Source: JBJXHC01 sp964538485 (GTDB lineage: Bacteria; Bacteroidota; Ignavibacteria; UBA10030; UBA6906). Taken from it: a stretch of DNA of 55,723 nt. The notes beneath the pieces were generated by a model that searched no databases, was not told where the DNA came from, and saw only the letters and a program-made list of their open reading frames with translations. This document shows positions 43,151-52,511 of the stretch, piece by piece. The DNA lies in contig CAZIHJ010000008.1 in NCBI GenBank assembly GCA_964538485.1, forward strand, positions 1 through 55,723, in the 5' to 3' direction. The first letter of the stretch is position 1. Each line of letters starts with the position of its first letter. The translations under genes and the position numbers were made by a program.

Positions 43151-45931
43151 CTATCCTGCCTGTTCCGGGTTTGCGAGTTCGGGATTGGGGTTGGTAAGTT
43201 TCGCCAGGTACGACGTACGGGGTTTGGTGTTCAACTCTGCGAGCAATCCGTAGTCTCGTGGATCCGCTTTCAGCCGTGCTACCTGGCTCTTCTTGTCGTT
43301 GATATTGCCGAATGTGATTGCCTCCGCAGGGCAAGCAGACTGGCAGGCCGTTTTCACTTCACCATCACGGATTTCCCGATCTTCCTTCTTCGCTTCAATT
43401 CTTGCCGTACTGATTCGCTGTACGCAATACGTACATTTCTCCATCACACCACGGTTCCGTACAGTCACGTCCGGGTTATGCATCATCTGGTAGGTTTCGG
43501 TCTCCGTGTCGGAGTATTGGAGGAAATTAAAACGTCGCACTTTGTACGGGCAGTTGTTTGCACAATACCGCGTTCCAACGCAGCGATTGTAGGTCATGAC
43601 GTTGAGACCTTCGGAATCATGTGAGGTCGCAGCAACCGGACACACAACTTCGCACGGGGCATTCTCGCAATGTACGCACGCTACGGGCTGGGTGCGGACT
43701 TCTGGATTGTCGAGACCTCCTTCATAGTATCTATCAATCCTAATCCAGTGCATCTCGCGTCCGTTGGCAACCTGTTCCTTCCCAACCACGGGGATATTAT
43801 TCTCCGACTGACACCCTATGACACAAGCGTTGCACCCCGTGCATGCATTAAGATCAATGACCATACCCCAGGCATTGTCGTTATACTCAAACGGTGGATA
43901 GAGAGACTCTTCCTGCTTGGGACTGTGAGCCATCTCCTTCGCAAAATCAGGGTTGTCCTTAAATTCCGACACGGTTCCTGCCCTGATGATAGCCCGGCCC
44001 TCCATGCTGCTGTGATCCTGCGTGCACGCGAGCGTGTACGACTTACCTGTCTTTCGAATCTCAAGTCCAGATATAAGCCAGTCATTGGAATCTGATCGAA
44101 GGGCATTTGCATCTACCCCAACACCCGTCCCGACTTTCCCTGCACGCCAACGGCCATAACCAAGATGCAACGTCACGGCATCATCAGGATGGCCGACCCA
44201 TATCCACACCGGCGCCTCAACGGTTTTGCCGTTCAATTTCAGTTCAACGATATCCTCGTTTTCGATCCCCAGTTTTGCAGCAGTTGCAGGACTGATATAT
44301 GCGGCATTGTCCCATGTCAGTTTGGTGAGAGGCTTCGGAAGCTCCTGAAGCCAGCCGTTGTTCGCATATCTTCCGTCCCACACAGAGGGATCAGGACGGA
44401 AGTTGATTTCAATTCCCGACGCCGGCTGATTGAACTTCCACTCAACGGGTTGTAATGAGACTTGTTTTGCCGGGGATGCCGAGCCTGCCACAATGCCGTC
44501 ATTCAACGAACGATTCCAGAATTTCTCAAAATCAAGCCCGGGGCGTTGGGCAGACCAGAACCCTCGAACAACATCGTAGCCCTTGCGTTCCGACTTGCCG
44601 AGGAGTTCCTCGGTGAGCTCATACACCGATCTGGTGTTGTAGAGAGGCGCAATGAGGGGCTGCATGATTGTGGCTGTACCATCAAATGCCCTTGCATCGG
44701 CCCACGACTCGAGTGAATGCGACTCCGGAATATGCCATGCACAACCGGCTGCTGTTTCGTCGTCGTACATTCCGAGATGAACACTGAACTTCACTTTGCC
44801 AAGCAACTCGGCAAATCGCTGACCTGCAGGGCTTGTGTACACCGGGTTGGCACCGAGAATAACCAACGCGTCAATGTTCCCGGTTTGCATATCGTTCATC
44901 AAGGAAGAGAATGATGCCGTATGGTTTTCCGCTCTCTCTTCAACGGGCCCGATATAGGTTACGGTCGTGCCNNNNNNNNNNNNNNNNNNNNNNNNNNNNN
45001 NNNNNNNNNNNNNNNNNNNNNNNNNNNNNNNNNNNNNNNNNNNNNNNNNNNNNNNNNNNNNNNNNNNNNNNGCTGTTGTTCCCGTCACGCGGCGGCGATT
45101 GGAAAAATCACGCGCATTCCGCACGCTGGCCGGTCCCTGTCCGAGGAAGTCTCCGTCAAGGGAAAGAACAACGGACGCCCGGTCGAAATGGTAGAGTGTC
45201 TGCACCGGTTCACCGAATGCCAGCCGCGCACCTTCATACATATTGTCCCGATTCACCGGTTCGTACTGATGCCAGCGGGCTTCGGGAAATTGTGCGAGAA
45301 GCGTACGAATCTGGTTGCCAAGAGTCGGCGAAGTGATATTCTCAGTCAGAATACGAAGTCCCGCTCCCTTGAGCGAACGTTGTACAGCAAGCTGGGACTG
45401 CAATTCGTTGAAGAATTTTCCCCATGTGCTGATTGATCCCTTGTGCAGGACCACTTGAGAACGGTCAGGGTCATACAATGAGAGAATCGCGGCCTGCGTA
45501 AACACATCAGTTGCACCGAGACTGGCAGGATGATCCGGGTTGCCTTCAATATGCGTCGGCCTGCCCATGTTGCTTTTCACGAGCACACCCTGTGCATAAC
45601 CGGCTTGCTGAATTGCCGTTGCGAAATACAGCGGCTTTCCCGGCACCAGTATCTCCGGTTGCTTCACGTAGGGGATAATCTTCTCGTCAGGTTGCTTGAC
45701 ACATGCGCTCAATCCACCCAGAGCGAGCGATGCACCCATGATCTTCAGGAAGCTGCGCCTGCTGTACCCCTCTCCCCACACTGAAGCTTCCCGTGGAAAT
45801 TCCCGGTGAAGGAAATCCAGAAACTCCGGTGTCTCGGCAACTTCATCAAGGCTTTTCCAATACTGGTGACCGCTCTCTCCTGTGAGTCGTTCGCGTATTG
45901 TCTTCAAATCAAACCGTGGCTTTTCGCTCAT
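43151..45931 (-). CDS. actB: Alternative complex III iron-sulfur subunit ActB (assembly gap inside)
   Basis: 926 residues as read through 100 N. The Tat motif RRSFLK lies near residue 58, then a molybdopterin-oxidoreductase-like domain (without visible Mo ligand), then a ferredoxin domain with four cysteine groups (CTGCNACVIGC, CVHCENAPCEVVCP, YCANNCP and CTYC). The protein is exported folded to the periplasm. The gap interrupts the molybdopterin-like domain; flanking sequences are RRRVTGTT and GTTVTYIGP, and family members have more residues between comparable points, so the true gene is probably longer. It follows actA by 4 bp. Confidence 0.95.
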   Translation of the reverse strand: MSEKPRFDLKTIRERLTGESGHQYWKSLDEVAETPEFLDFLHREFPREASVWGEGYSRRSFLKIMGASLALGGLSACVKQPDEKIIPYVKQPEILVPGKPLYFATAIQQAGYAQGVLVKSNMGRPTHIEGNPDHPASLGATDVFTQAAILSLYDPDRSQVVLHKGSISTWGKFFNELQSQLAVQRSLKGAGLRILTENITSPTLGNQIRTLLAQFPEARWHQYEPVNRDNMYEGARLAFGEPVQTLYHFDRASVVLSLDGDFLGQGPASVRNARDFSNRRRVTGTTXXXXXXXXXXXXXXXXXXXXXXXXXXXXXXXXXXGTTVTYIGPVEERAENHTASFSSLMNDMQTGNIDALVILGANPVYTSPAGQRFAELLGKVKFSVHLGMYDDETAAGCAWHIPESHSLESWADARAFDGTATIMQPLIAPLYNTRSVYELTEELLGKSERKGYDVVRGFWSAQRPGLDFEKFWNRSLNDGIVAGSASPAKQVSLQPVEWKFNQPASGIEINFRPDPSVWDGRYANNGWLQELPKPLTKLTWDNAAYISPATAAKLGIENEDIVELKLNGKTVEAPVWIWVGHPDDAVTLHLGYGRWRAGKVGTGVGVDANALRSDSNDWLISGLEIRKTGKSYTLACTQDHSSMEGRAIIRAGTVSEFKDNPDFAKEMAHSPKQEESLYPPFEYNDNAWGMVIDLNACTGCNACVIGCQSENNIPVVGKEQVANGREMHWIRIDRYYEGGLDNPEVRTQPVACVHCENAPCEVVCPVAATSHDSEGLNVMTYNRCVGTRYCANNCPYKVRRFNFLQYSDTETETYQMMHNPDVTVRNRGVMEKCTYCVQRISTARIEAKKEDREIRDGEVKTACQSACPAEAITFGNINDKKSQVARLKADPRDYGLLAELNTKPRTSYLAKLTNPNPELANPEQAG
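44972..45071. other. Scaffold gap of 100 N
   Basis: Exactly 100 undetermined bases, the conventional filler for a gap of unknown size, lie inside actB. The reading frame on both sides happens to be the same when 100 is assumed; that is not proof of the real distance. Confidence 0.99.
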
Positions 45932-45935
45932 ATCT

Positions 45936-46592
45936 CTATCTGTGGCAAATGGAGCAGTCGGTAAGCTGCTTCGTTTTTACACCATACTTCTTGACCAGTT
46001 CCGCCCCGAGTTCCGTCTGGTTCTTTGCCGGAACGTACTTGAAGTTATATATCTCCTCCCTCGGCCGGATGAATTTTTCCGGTTCACGATGACACTCCAA
46101 GCACCATTGCATGTACAGCGATTGGGTTTTCCAGGTCAGCGGCATGACATTCACATCACCATGACACACCTGGCAGGCCATGCCTTTGTTCACATGAATA
46201 CTGTGGTTGAAGTACGCAAAATCAGGAAGATCGTGGACGCGTATCCACTCCAGCGGTTGCTGGGTTTGGTAGCTGGTGCGCACCGGCTGCAACATCGGAG
46301 CGGTGGTCCAAATTTGGGAGTGGCACGTCATACACGTATGCGTGGGAGGAATGCCGGCAAAGGCCGATTTCTCAGCCGAAGTGTGGCAGTAACCACACTC
46401 AAGGCCGAGTCCGTTGACATGATGCTCGTGGCTAAATGGCACTATCTGTTCGCGGGCAACGTTGACATTGGTGGTATAACCGGATCGGAACATCTCTGCG
46501 GCCACCCATCCAACGAAGGCAATAAGAATCAAAGCAAGCAGAATACTTGCGCGGGAAATGACCTTGAAGCTCGGATGAAAGATCTGAGCCAT
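45936..46592 (-). CDS. actA: Alternative complex III pentaheme cytochrome ActA
   Basis: 218 residues with one N-terminal anchoring helix (about 16-34) and five c-heme sites CxxCH at residues 66-70, 87-91, 140-144, 164-168 and 213-217, the last just before the stop. The five-heme count is that of ActA. It accepts electrons from ActB and gives them to ActE or the oxidase. It is the first gene of the act-cox operon. On the leftward strand a TTGATA about 160 bases upstream with a CATATT 17 bases on could be its promoter, but this is weak. Confidence 0.97.
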   Translation of the reverse strand: MAQIFHPSFKVISRASILLALILIAFVGWVAAEMFRSGYTTNVNVAREQIVPFSHEHHVNGLGLECGYCHTSAEKSAFAGIPPTHTCMTCHSQIWTTAPMLQPVRTSYQTQQPLEWIRVHDLPDFAYFNHSIHVNKGMACQVCHGDVNVMPLTWKTQSLYMQWCLECHREPEKFIRPREEIYNFKYVPAKNQTELGAELVKKYGVKTKQLTDCSICHR

Positions 46593-46797
46593 TTACAATG
46601 GTCGCCGTTTCATCGGCAAAAGAACAAAGCTGTATGCAGCACTGACCAAAAACATTCTCGCATGTGGATCCGAATCGGGAGTGGGCCTTGCGTACTGCTT
46701 TGCACTGAAGCATACGCTGAACGAAGGCAGGAAAATATGCAAAAATCTGTTGAATATATCAAGTAATGCTCATCAGTCTCTTGTGCCGATCGTCGAT

Positions 46798-47802
46798 CTA
46801 CATCCACTTATTTCGTCTGAATACCCAGAGCATTCCTGATCCGACCAACAGCATGAATACCGTCGCGGCAACAACTCCATACTCCCAGTCTGCTCCAGGC
46901 AAATACTGGAAGTTCATTCCAAAAAAACCTGTGATGAAACTCAGCGGAAGGAAAATAGTGGAGATGATTGTTAGAACCTTCATTACTTGATTGAGATTGT
47001 TTGAGGTAACCGAAAGATAGGCATCCAGCAATCCTGTAACAACGTCGCGGTAGGATTCCGCCAGATCACCCATCCGTACCAGATGGTCATACACATTCCT
47101 GTAGTAGACCATCTCTTCGTGGGTTATCAGAGAAGAGAATTCGCCTCGTGAGAGCCGGCTTAACATTTCCTTTTGGTATGTGGCAATGCGCCGGACGGTC
47201 ATGATATCCTTCTTGAGTTGAAGGATACGAATCATTGTCCGCTGCGATGGCTTCTTGAATATCTCATCCTCCATTCCATCAATCGCATCGTCCAGAGAAT
47301 CGAGGATGGGAGTATACTGATCCACGAGATCGTCAATAATAAGGTGAAAAAGAAAATCGGGGCCCCTGCCAAGGGTCTGGGCATTCTTGCCACATAACTG
47401 CGCCGTATGTGAAATCGATCGCAGCGGCTTGTAATGATGCGTAATGAGTACTCGTTTTGAGAGGAAGGCACTGAGCTGCGAAGTACGGATCTGCACGCCT
47501 GGGAGCGTCACCCTTTCCTTAGTGTCGTTCACCTTCTCGATCGGATTGAAGATCACAAAGAGGTACTCACCAAAGTCCTCCACCTTGGGGAGGTGCCCCT
47601 CTTCACCACGACCTCGCTGACAATCTTCGACCGCGAGCGGGTGGTAGTCCATGAGCGAAACAAGAATTGTCTCCTCCTCGGCCTCCTGCGGATTTTCCAG
47701 ATCAACCCAGAAGACCCCTTCCTGCTGCCGGACTGCCAGGGCAAATTCCTTGATCGTCAGCTTCTTCAGTTCGTTCTGGTTATACTGATAGATTGTGACC
47801 AT
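46798..47802 (-). CDS. corA: CorA-type magnesium/cobalt transporter
   Basis: 334 residues from the ATG at 47802 (a GTG four codons earlier is possible). A large cytoplasmic domain precedes two C-terminal helices; the GMN ion-selective motif is in FITGFFGMNFQYLPG near residue 295. Ends with RRNKWM, a basic cytoplasmic tail. CorA pentamers import magnesium. It stands between the respiratory operon and the radical SAM gene without close neighbours. Confidence 0.95.
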   Translation of the reverse strand: MVTIYQYNQNELKKLTIKEFALAVRQQEGVFWVDLENPQEAEEETILVSLMDYHPLAVEDCQRGRGEEGHLPKVEDFGEYLFVIFNPIEKVNDTKERVTLPGVQIRTSQLSAFLSKRVLITHHYKPLRSISHTAQLCGKNAQTLGRGPDFLFHLIIDDLVDQYTPILDSLDDAIDGMEDEIFKKPSQRTMIRILQLKKDIMTVRRIATYQKEMLSRLSRGEFSSLITHEEMVYYRNVYDHLVRMGDLAESYRDVVTGLLDAYLSVTSNNLNQVMKVLTIISTIFLPLSFITGFFGMNFQYLPGADWEYGVVAATVFMLLVGSGMLWVFRRNKWM

Positions 47803-48088
47803 GGCAACTCTCACTCATTCTATTACACAACAACATTTCTCCCTTGTCGCCGGGACACTTCATCCTCAATTCCGTAAATAGAAATCTCATTCAGTAACAG
47901 GACAACAGATGGAATGGCTATGAGAACTCGGAATGAGGAAGGATGGCGGCAGAGTCTTGTCCATCAGCGAGACGTTGGTTCATCATGATATGGATTAGAT
48001 TGGACAAAGATTACCATTTCCGGATTCAGAATCAACGCGTGTCTGCCTGGAATCTTATGCACGGTTGCGGGGCAGGTGAGGCGTCATC

Positions 48089-49300
48089 TCAGTTTGGTAC
48101 GGCCCGAACCCAATCGCCGAAATTCTTCAACTCTTCCATGCGGCATGACCAGACAAGTTGATCCTCCCACACCGTTATGTCCGGGCATCCATCGCACATA
48201 CTCAACGCCCCGTTCTTCATAAAGTCAGCGGGTTGAATAATCATGACAGATTGAAGATAAAGCTTCTTGAAGAGTAATGCGGGCGATTTGATGACATCAT
48301 GGAGGAAGGCGGATGCAGTCCGACCGAGGCCTTTGTCCAGCGGTGACAGCAGCAGCATGGATTTGCCACGTCCGAGCACTTTCGGCTTTGTATACGCCAG
48401 ATACGATCCGTTGAGGAGATGATGCAGCGATTGTGAGAGTTCCATCAATTTCGGCCCCGCGTAACCATAGATGTTGTCCCTCGTCCCGAACCTCATTGTC
48501 AGCAGCCATTTGAAATGATCGGGCCGTTCGGTTCCGTTAAGATATGCACAGGGTTGGAAGTCCGGATACACTTTTCGCAGTTCCTGTACAATATCGGTGG
48601 ACATGATGTCCGTCTTTCTGTCTTCCTGAATCGCATACGTAATTGGAGCCATGTCGATTTTCTTTCCTCCGACAAGGTATTCATATCCCTTGTGAATCGG
48701 CGCAGCCCTGTAGGCAATGAACACAAGGATATTCACGATGTCTATGTGTTCCTGTCCCCATTCAGCGATCCCCGGGACGAACTGAAGTGTATCTTCATAG
48801 ACGGTGGCATTGAATGCACAGGAGATTCCACCAACCTCGGCCAGCATCCGGGCATAGTGAAGACGGAGATCATTCAATTCCATTTCACTCTTACCGCGCA
48901 TATGGGGCCTTTGCTGCTTGCTGTCGATATGAAACGTAAACCCTTCGACCCCCGCCTTCTTCAGCGCTTTGAGTTTATCCATGGTCAGCAGAAGGCCGTT
49001 CGTATTAATGATCGGTTTTTGACCGTCGCCAGCAATCATCTCGACAATGGCCTCAATGCGGGGATGCGTGAGGGGGTCGCCTCCTGCAATGGAAACTCCA
49101 TCCGTCTTGCGAAGCCGGTTGAAGACATCGAGTTCCTTCCGGATGACATCCAGGGACTTGTGTGAATTGCTCTCGTTGGAACGATAACAACCGTCGCAAT
49201 ACAGATTGCACATACTCGTCGGCTCAAGCCAACTGATGGCGTTGTCGGGCAACGTCCAGGGAAGTCGGTAGAGATCCGAGTGATTGAGTGTTCCGGCCAT
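48089..49300 (-). CDS. Radical SAM protein with second C-terminal cysteine cluster
   Basis: 403 residues from the ATG at 49300, preferred over 49306 because AAAGGG is six bases ahead. The radical SAM 4Fe-4S motif CNLYCDGC (Cx3Cx2C) lies near residue 31, followed by SIAGGDPLTHP (SAM-binding GGDP-type motif) and INTNG. A C-terminal CDGCPD with later WSC could bind another cluster in the manner of SPASM or related auxiliary domains. The substrate is not evident. It stands alone between citrate synthase and CorA. Confidence 0.87.
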   Translation of the reverse strand: MAGTLNHSDLYRLPWTLPDNAISWLEPTSMCNLYCDGCYRSNESNSHKSLDVIRKELDVFNRLRKTDGVSIAGGDPLTHPRIEAIVEMIAGDGQKPIINTNGLLLTMDKLKALKKAGVEGFTFHIDSKQQRPHMRGKSEMELNDLRLHYARMLAEVGGISCAFNATVYEDTLQFVPGIAEWGQEHIDIVNILVFIAYRAAPIHKGYEYLVGGKKIDMAPITYAIQEDRKTDIMSTDIVQELRKVYPDFQPCAYLNGTERPDHFKWLLTMRFGTRDNIYGYAGPKLMELSQSLHHLLNGSYLAYTKPKVLGRGKSMLLLSPLDKGLGRTASAFLHDVIKSPALLFKKLYLQSVMIIQPADFMKNGALSMCDGCPDITVWEDQLVWSCRMEELKNFGDWVRAVPN

Positions 49301-49433
49301 GGCCATCCCTTTCGATGAAGAATGAAATAGAAAGACCTGCCCCTCAGAGTATCATCGAAGAACAGGTCCTGGTATGAACGGTACGTTTGCGACGGAATTG
49401 TGAATCGCCCGTCAGCGATTGTTAGGCAACAAA

Positions 49434-50717
49434 CTATCTCTTGCTCATGACAACATAATCACGGATATCGCTGCCGAGATAGATTTGGCGTGGACGGGCA
49501 ATTTTCTGATCAGCGTCAAGCAACAGCTCCTCCCACTGCGCGATCCAACCGACGGTCCGGGGAATTGAGAACAACACCGGGAACATCTCCACCGGAAAAC
49601 CGATTGCCTGATAGATCAAGCCGGAATAAAAATCCACGTTGGGATAGAGCTTGCGCTTTATAAAGTATTCATCCTCCAGCGCAATGCGTTCCAATTCGAG
49701 GGCGACATCGAGTTTGGGACTCCGTCCTGTTACCTCAAATACCTCATCGGCCAGTTTCTTAATGACCTTCGCACGTGGATCATAGTTTTTGTAGACACGG
49801 TGTCCGAAACCCATCAGGCGCCCGCTGCCATTCTTCACGTCCTTGATGAACTGCGGGACCTTCGCCTTGGAATCGACCTCGTCCAGCATGCGCAATACGG
49901 CCTCATTGGCCCCACCGTGTAACGGGCCGTACAACGCCGCCGCAGCTCCGGCCATGGCAGAGTACGGATCAATATGCGAGCTGCCAATACCGCGCATGGC
50001 ATTCGCACTGCAATTCTGCTCATGGTCTGCGTGCAGGATAAAAAGAATGTCCAGTGCCTTCACCAGAGTCGGGTGTGCCTCGTACTTGGTTTCCGTCATC
50101 CGGAAAAGCATGCTCATGAAATTGGCAACGTAACCGAGTGAGTTGTCCGGATAGACATACGGCCTGCCGACGCTGTGGCGGTACGCAAACGCTGCAATCG
50201 TCGGCATCTTGCCGATGAGGCGATACGTTTGTTTACGCCGCGACTCAGGATCCATAATGTTCTTTGCATCTTTGTAGAATGTCGAGAGGGCGCCCACAGT
50301 GCTGATCAGCATTCCCATCGGATGGGCGTCATAGTGGAAGCCATCCATCAGCTTCTTGATGTTTTCATGAATCAAGGTGTGATACGTAACGTCGTGTGTC
50401 CAATCCTCAAACTGCGCCTTCGTCGGCAACTCACCGTAGAGGATCAGATACGCCGTCTCAAGAAAGCTGCTCTTCTCAGCCAACTGCTCGATGGGGTAGC
50501 CACGGTAGCGGAGAATCCCCTTGTCGCCATCAATGAAGGTGATCTTACTCTTGCACGAAGCGGTGTTCATGAAAGCAGGATCATACGTCATCAAACCAAA
50601 GTCATCGTCTTTGACTTTGATCTGACGCAGATCGACGGCCTTGATGGTCTCGTCTGTAATCGGGATCTCATACTTTTTCCCGGTACGGTTGTCAATGATC
50701 GTCAATGTCTCTGGCAT
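49434..50717 (-). CDS. gltA: Citrate synthase
   Basis: 427 residues, starting at the ATG at 50717 with AAGGAGAAG upstream. It condenses oxaloacetate and acetyl-CoA in the TCA cycle. The catalytic histidines are in HADHEQNCSANAMRGIGSS and FGHRVYKNYDPRA, and Asp is in the later conserved block, as in type II (hexameric, Gram-negative-like) enzymes with an N-terminal beta domain. The upstream region is a 311-bp gap towards the second aspartokinase. Confidence 0.96.
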   Translation of the reverse strand: MPETLTIIDNRTGKKYEIPITDETIKAVDLRQIKVKDDDFGLMTYDPAFMNTASCKSKITFIDGDKGILRYRGYPIEQLAEKSSFLETAYLILYGELPTKAQFEDWTHDVTYHTLIHENIKKLMDGFHYDAHPMGMLISTVGALSTFYKDAKNIMDPESRRKQTYRLIGKMPTIAAFAYRHSVGRPYVYPDNSLGYVANFMSMLFRMTETKYEAHPTLVKALDILFILHADHEQNCSANAMRGIGSSHIDPYSAMAGAAAALYGPLHGGANEAVLRMLDEVDSKAKVPQFIKDVKNGSGRLMGFGHRVYKNYDPRAKVIKKLADEVFEVTGRSPKLDVALELERIALEDEYFIKRKLYPNVDFYSGLIYQAIGFPVEMFPVLFSIPRTVGWIAQWEELLLDADQKIARPRQIYLGSDIRDYVVMSKR

Positions 50718-51028
50718 GATGTGCTTCTCCTTGTAACGCAACGAGATTCAATAACTCTCGGAAATTAATGGGTTATCGGATTGGGTGGTGAGATAAAGAA
50801 CATGGCGAACACGGGTAGGGGCGGGTTCGTCGTCAACCGCCGTAACGGCCTACCAAAGATAGTGTTTTGGGGAATGAAAGAAAAGCGGTAAAACCTTGTG
50901 ATGGTGCTAAAGTTTCGTTACCTGGTTTACACGCGGCGGACAAACGGGGACGGTTCGATTCGCTCACCTCAGGCGTTTATCCTACTGCCGATTGATCTGA
51001 GAAGTAGGTCAAGCTTGACCGAATAGTC
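50718..51028. other. Intergenic region with palindromes
   Basis: This 311-bp gap must hold the gltA promoter. A perfect inverted repeat of 12 bases (GTGCTAAAGTTT at 50904-50915 and its complement at 51031-51042) spans most of it, its right arm falling over the last codons of the second aspartokinase. A 14-bp palindrome GGTCAAGCTTGACC lies at 51007-51020. I see no ORF or RNA gene in it. Confidence 0.5.
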
Positions 51029-52420
51029 TCAAACTTTAGCACTACTAACCTTGCTGACCGCTAGATCCCTCGTGGGAAAGAACTCCTCATGCAACACCCT
51101 TGCGGCCGCTGGAACGTCCTTGCCATCAACAACAAAGGTAACGTTGATTTCCGAAGCACCGAGGGAAACCATGCTTACGCGTATATCATGCCGGTCAAGG
51201 GTTGTGAAGATTCGCCCAAGGGTCCCCTTATTGACCTTGAGATTCTCGCCCACCACGCAGAAGATCGCCTTGTCACCGGCAATCTCAACGTCTGCAACCT
51301 CCTTCAATTCGGCCGTCACTAGATCAAGGCCGGCGGGACTATCCACTGTTAACGATATACTCACCTCGGACGTGGCAATAGCATCGACGCTTTTCTGATA
51401 GCGGGCAAATACCTCGAAAACCTTCGCCAAAAACCCATGTGTCATCAACATGCGGGTGGAATCGATGTTGACGAGCGTTATTCCCTTTTTGAAGGCAATG
51501 GCTTTGATCTGAGAACCATCGCCGACACCCGGACGTTGGAGGATGACGGTTCCAGTTCCTGTTGGTCGCATCGAGTTCAACACACGGACGGGGATGTTTT
51601 TCTTTACAGCGGGGAGAATGGTCGATGGATGCAATACCTTCGCACCAAAGTATGCAAGCTCCGCCGCCTCCCGGAATGTCATCTCCTCAACAAGTCTTGC
51701 AGATGGAATCATCGAGGGATCGCACGTCATCACACCATCCACATCCGTCCAGATTTGAATCTCGTCTGCATTCAATGCCGCACCGATGATTGCAGCGGAA
51801 TAGTCCGAGCCACCCCGACCGATGGTGGTGGGAATGCCACTCGCAGTTGAACCGAGGAAGCCCTGCGTCACCACAACATGTCCCGACTTGAGTGCCGGGA
51901 GAACTTGTTCACCAACCTTCTTATCGATAACATCAAATAATGGCGTTGCGTGGGTAAAATCATCGTTGGTGATGATAAAATCCTGGGCGTTCAGTAAGAG
52001 GGCGTTGACACCGATGTGGCGGAGATGGTGGGAAAGCAGCAGCGTGGCAAGACGTTCACCAAACGAGGCGAATGTATCCAATGAGCGGTTGGTGAGCTCT
52101 CCGAGAATGGCAATACTCCGCACGATGTCCCGAAGTTCATCCATCATGGCATCGATCTGTGATTGAACGGTGAAAAGCACTTCGCCGGTCAACAACTCAT
52201 GTGCGATTTTTCTATGACGCTGGCGGAGTTGCTCCACGGCCTCAAGCGACTGGGTTGTCTTTCCATCTCGTACACCAGCCGCCAAACCAAGCAGCGCATT
52301 GGTAACGCCGGCACATGCCGACGAGACGACAACAAGGTGCTGCTTCTCATGTCGCCGGACAATCTCACCGACATTCTTTATTGCACGGGCGTCCTGTACA
52401 GACGTCCCGCCGAATTTCAT
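51029..52420 (-). CDS. Aspartate kinase (second copy)
   Basis: 463 residues from the ATG at 52420 (MKFGGTSVQDAR...); a TTG three codons upstream is possible. It has the same set of signatures as the copy at 33 kb (SFGERLATLLLSHHL, TTIGRGGSDYSAAI, IWTDVDGVMTCDP, YFGAKVLHP) and two ACT domains at the C-terminus. The sequences differ throughout, so it is an old paralogue, not a recent copy. Likely a differently regulated isoenzyme of lysine, methionine or threonine synthesis. It is not in an obvious operon. Confidence 0.92.
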   Translation of the reverse strand: MKFGGTSVQDARAIKNVGEIVRRHEKQHLVVVSSACAGVTNALLGLAAGVRDGKTTQSLEAVEQLRQRHRKIAHELLTGEVLFTVQSQIDAMMDELRDIVRSIAILGELTNRSLDTFASFGERLATLLLSHHLRHIGVNALLLNAQDFIITNDDFTHATPLFDVIDKKVGEQVLPALKSGHVVVTQGFLGSTASGIPTTIGRGGSDYSAAIIGAALNADEIQIWTDVDGVMTCDPSMIPSARLVEEMTFREAAELAYFGAKVLHPSTILPAVKKNIPVRVLNSMRPTGTGTVILQRPGVGDGSQIKAIAFKKGITLVNIDSTRMLMTHGFLAKVFEVFARYQKSVDAIATSEVSISLTVDSPAGLDLVTAELKEVADVEIAGDKAIFCVVGENLKVNKGTLGRIFTTLDRHDIRVSMVSLGASEINVTFVVDGKDVPAAARVLHEEFFPTRDLAVSKVSSAKV

Positions 52421-52511
52421 GACGATCAATGGAGTGTTCGGATTACTGAAAACAAGAATCCGTCATCAACAGGACATCGCACGATCAAACGGTTGCGTCT
52501 GGTTTTGACAT

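Noticed and set aside
47803..48088. Frames in the corA-radical SAM gap
   Set aside because: Short, without start signals or recognisable content; the gap most likely holds only the corA promoter.
49403..49420. AATCGC/GCGATT hairpin after gltA as terminator
   Set aside because: A 6-bp stem with no T run on the leftward strand; too weak to call.
50930..50990. tRNA-like GGTTCGATTC segment near gltA
   Set aside because: The bases either side do not pair as a T stem and no acceptor or anticodon arm is found.
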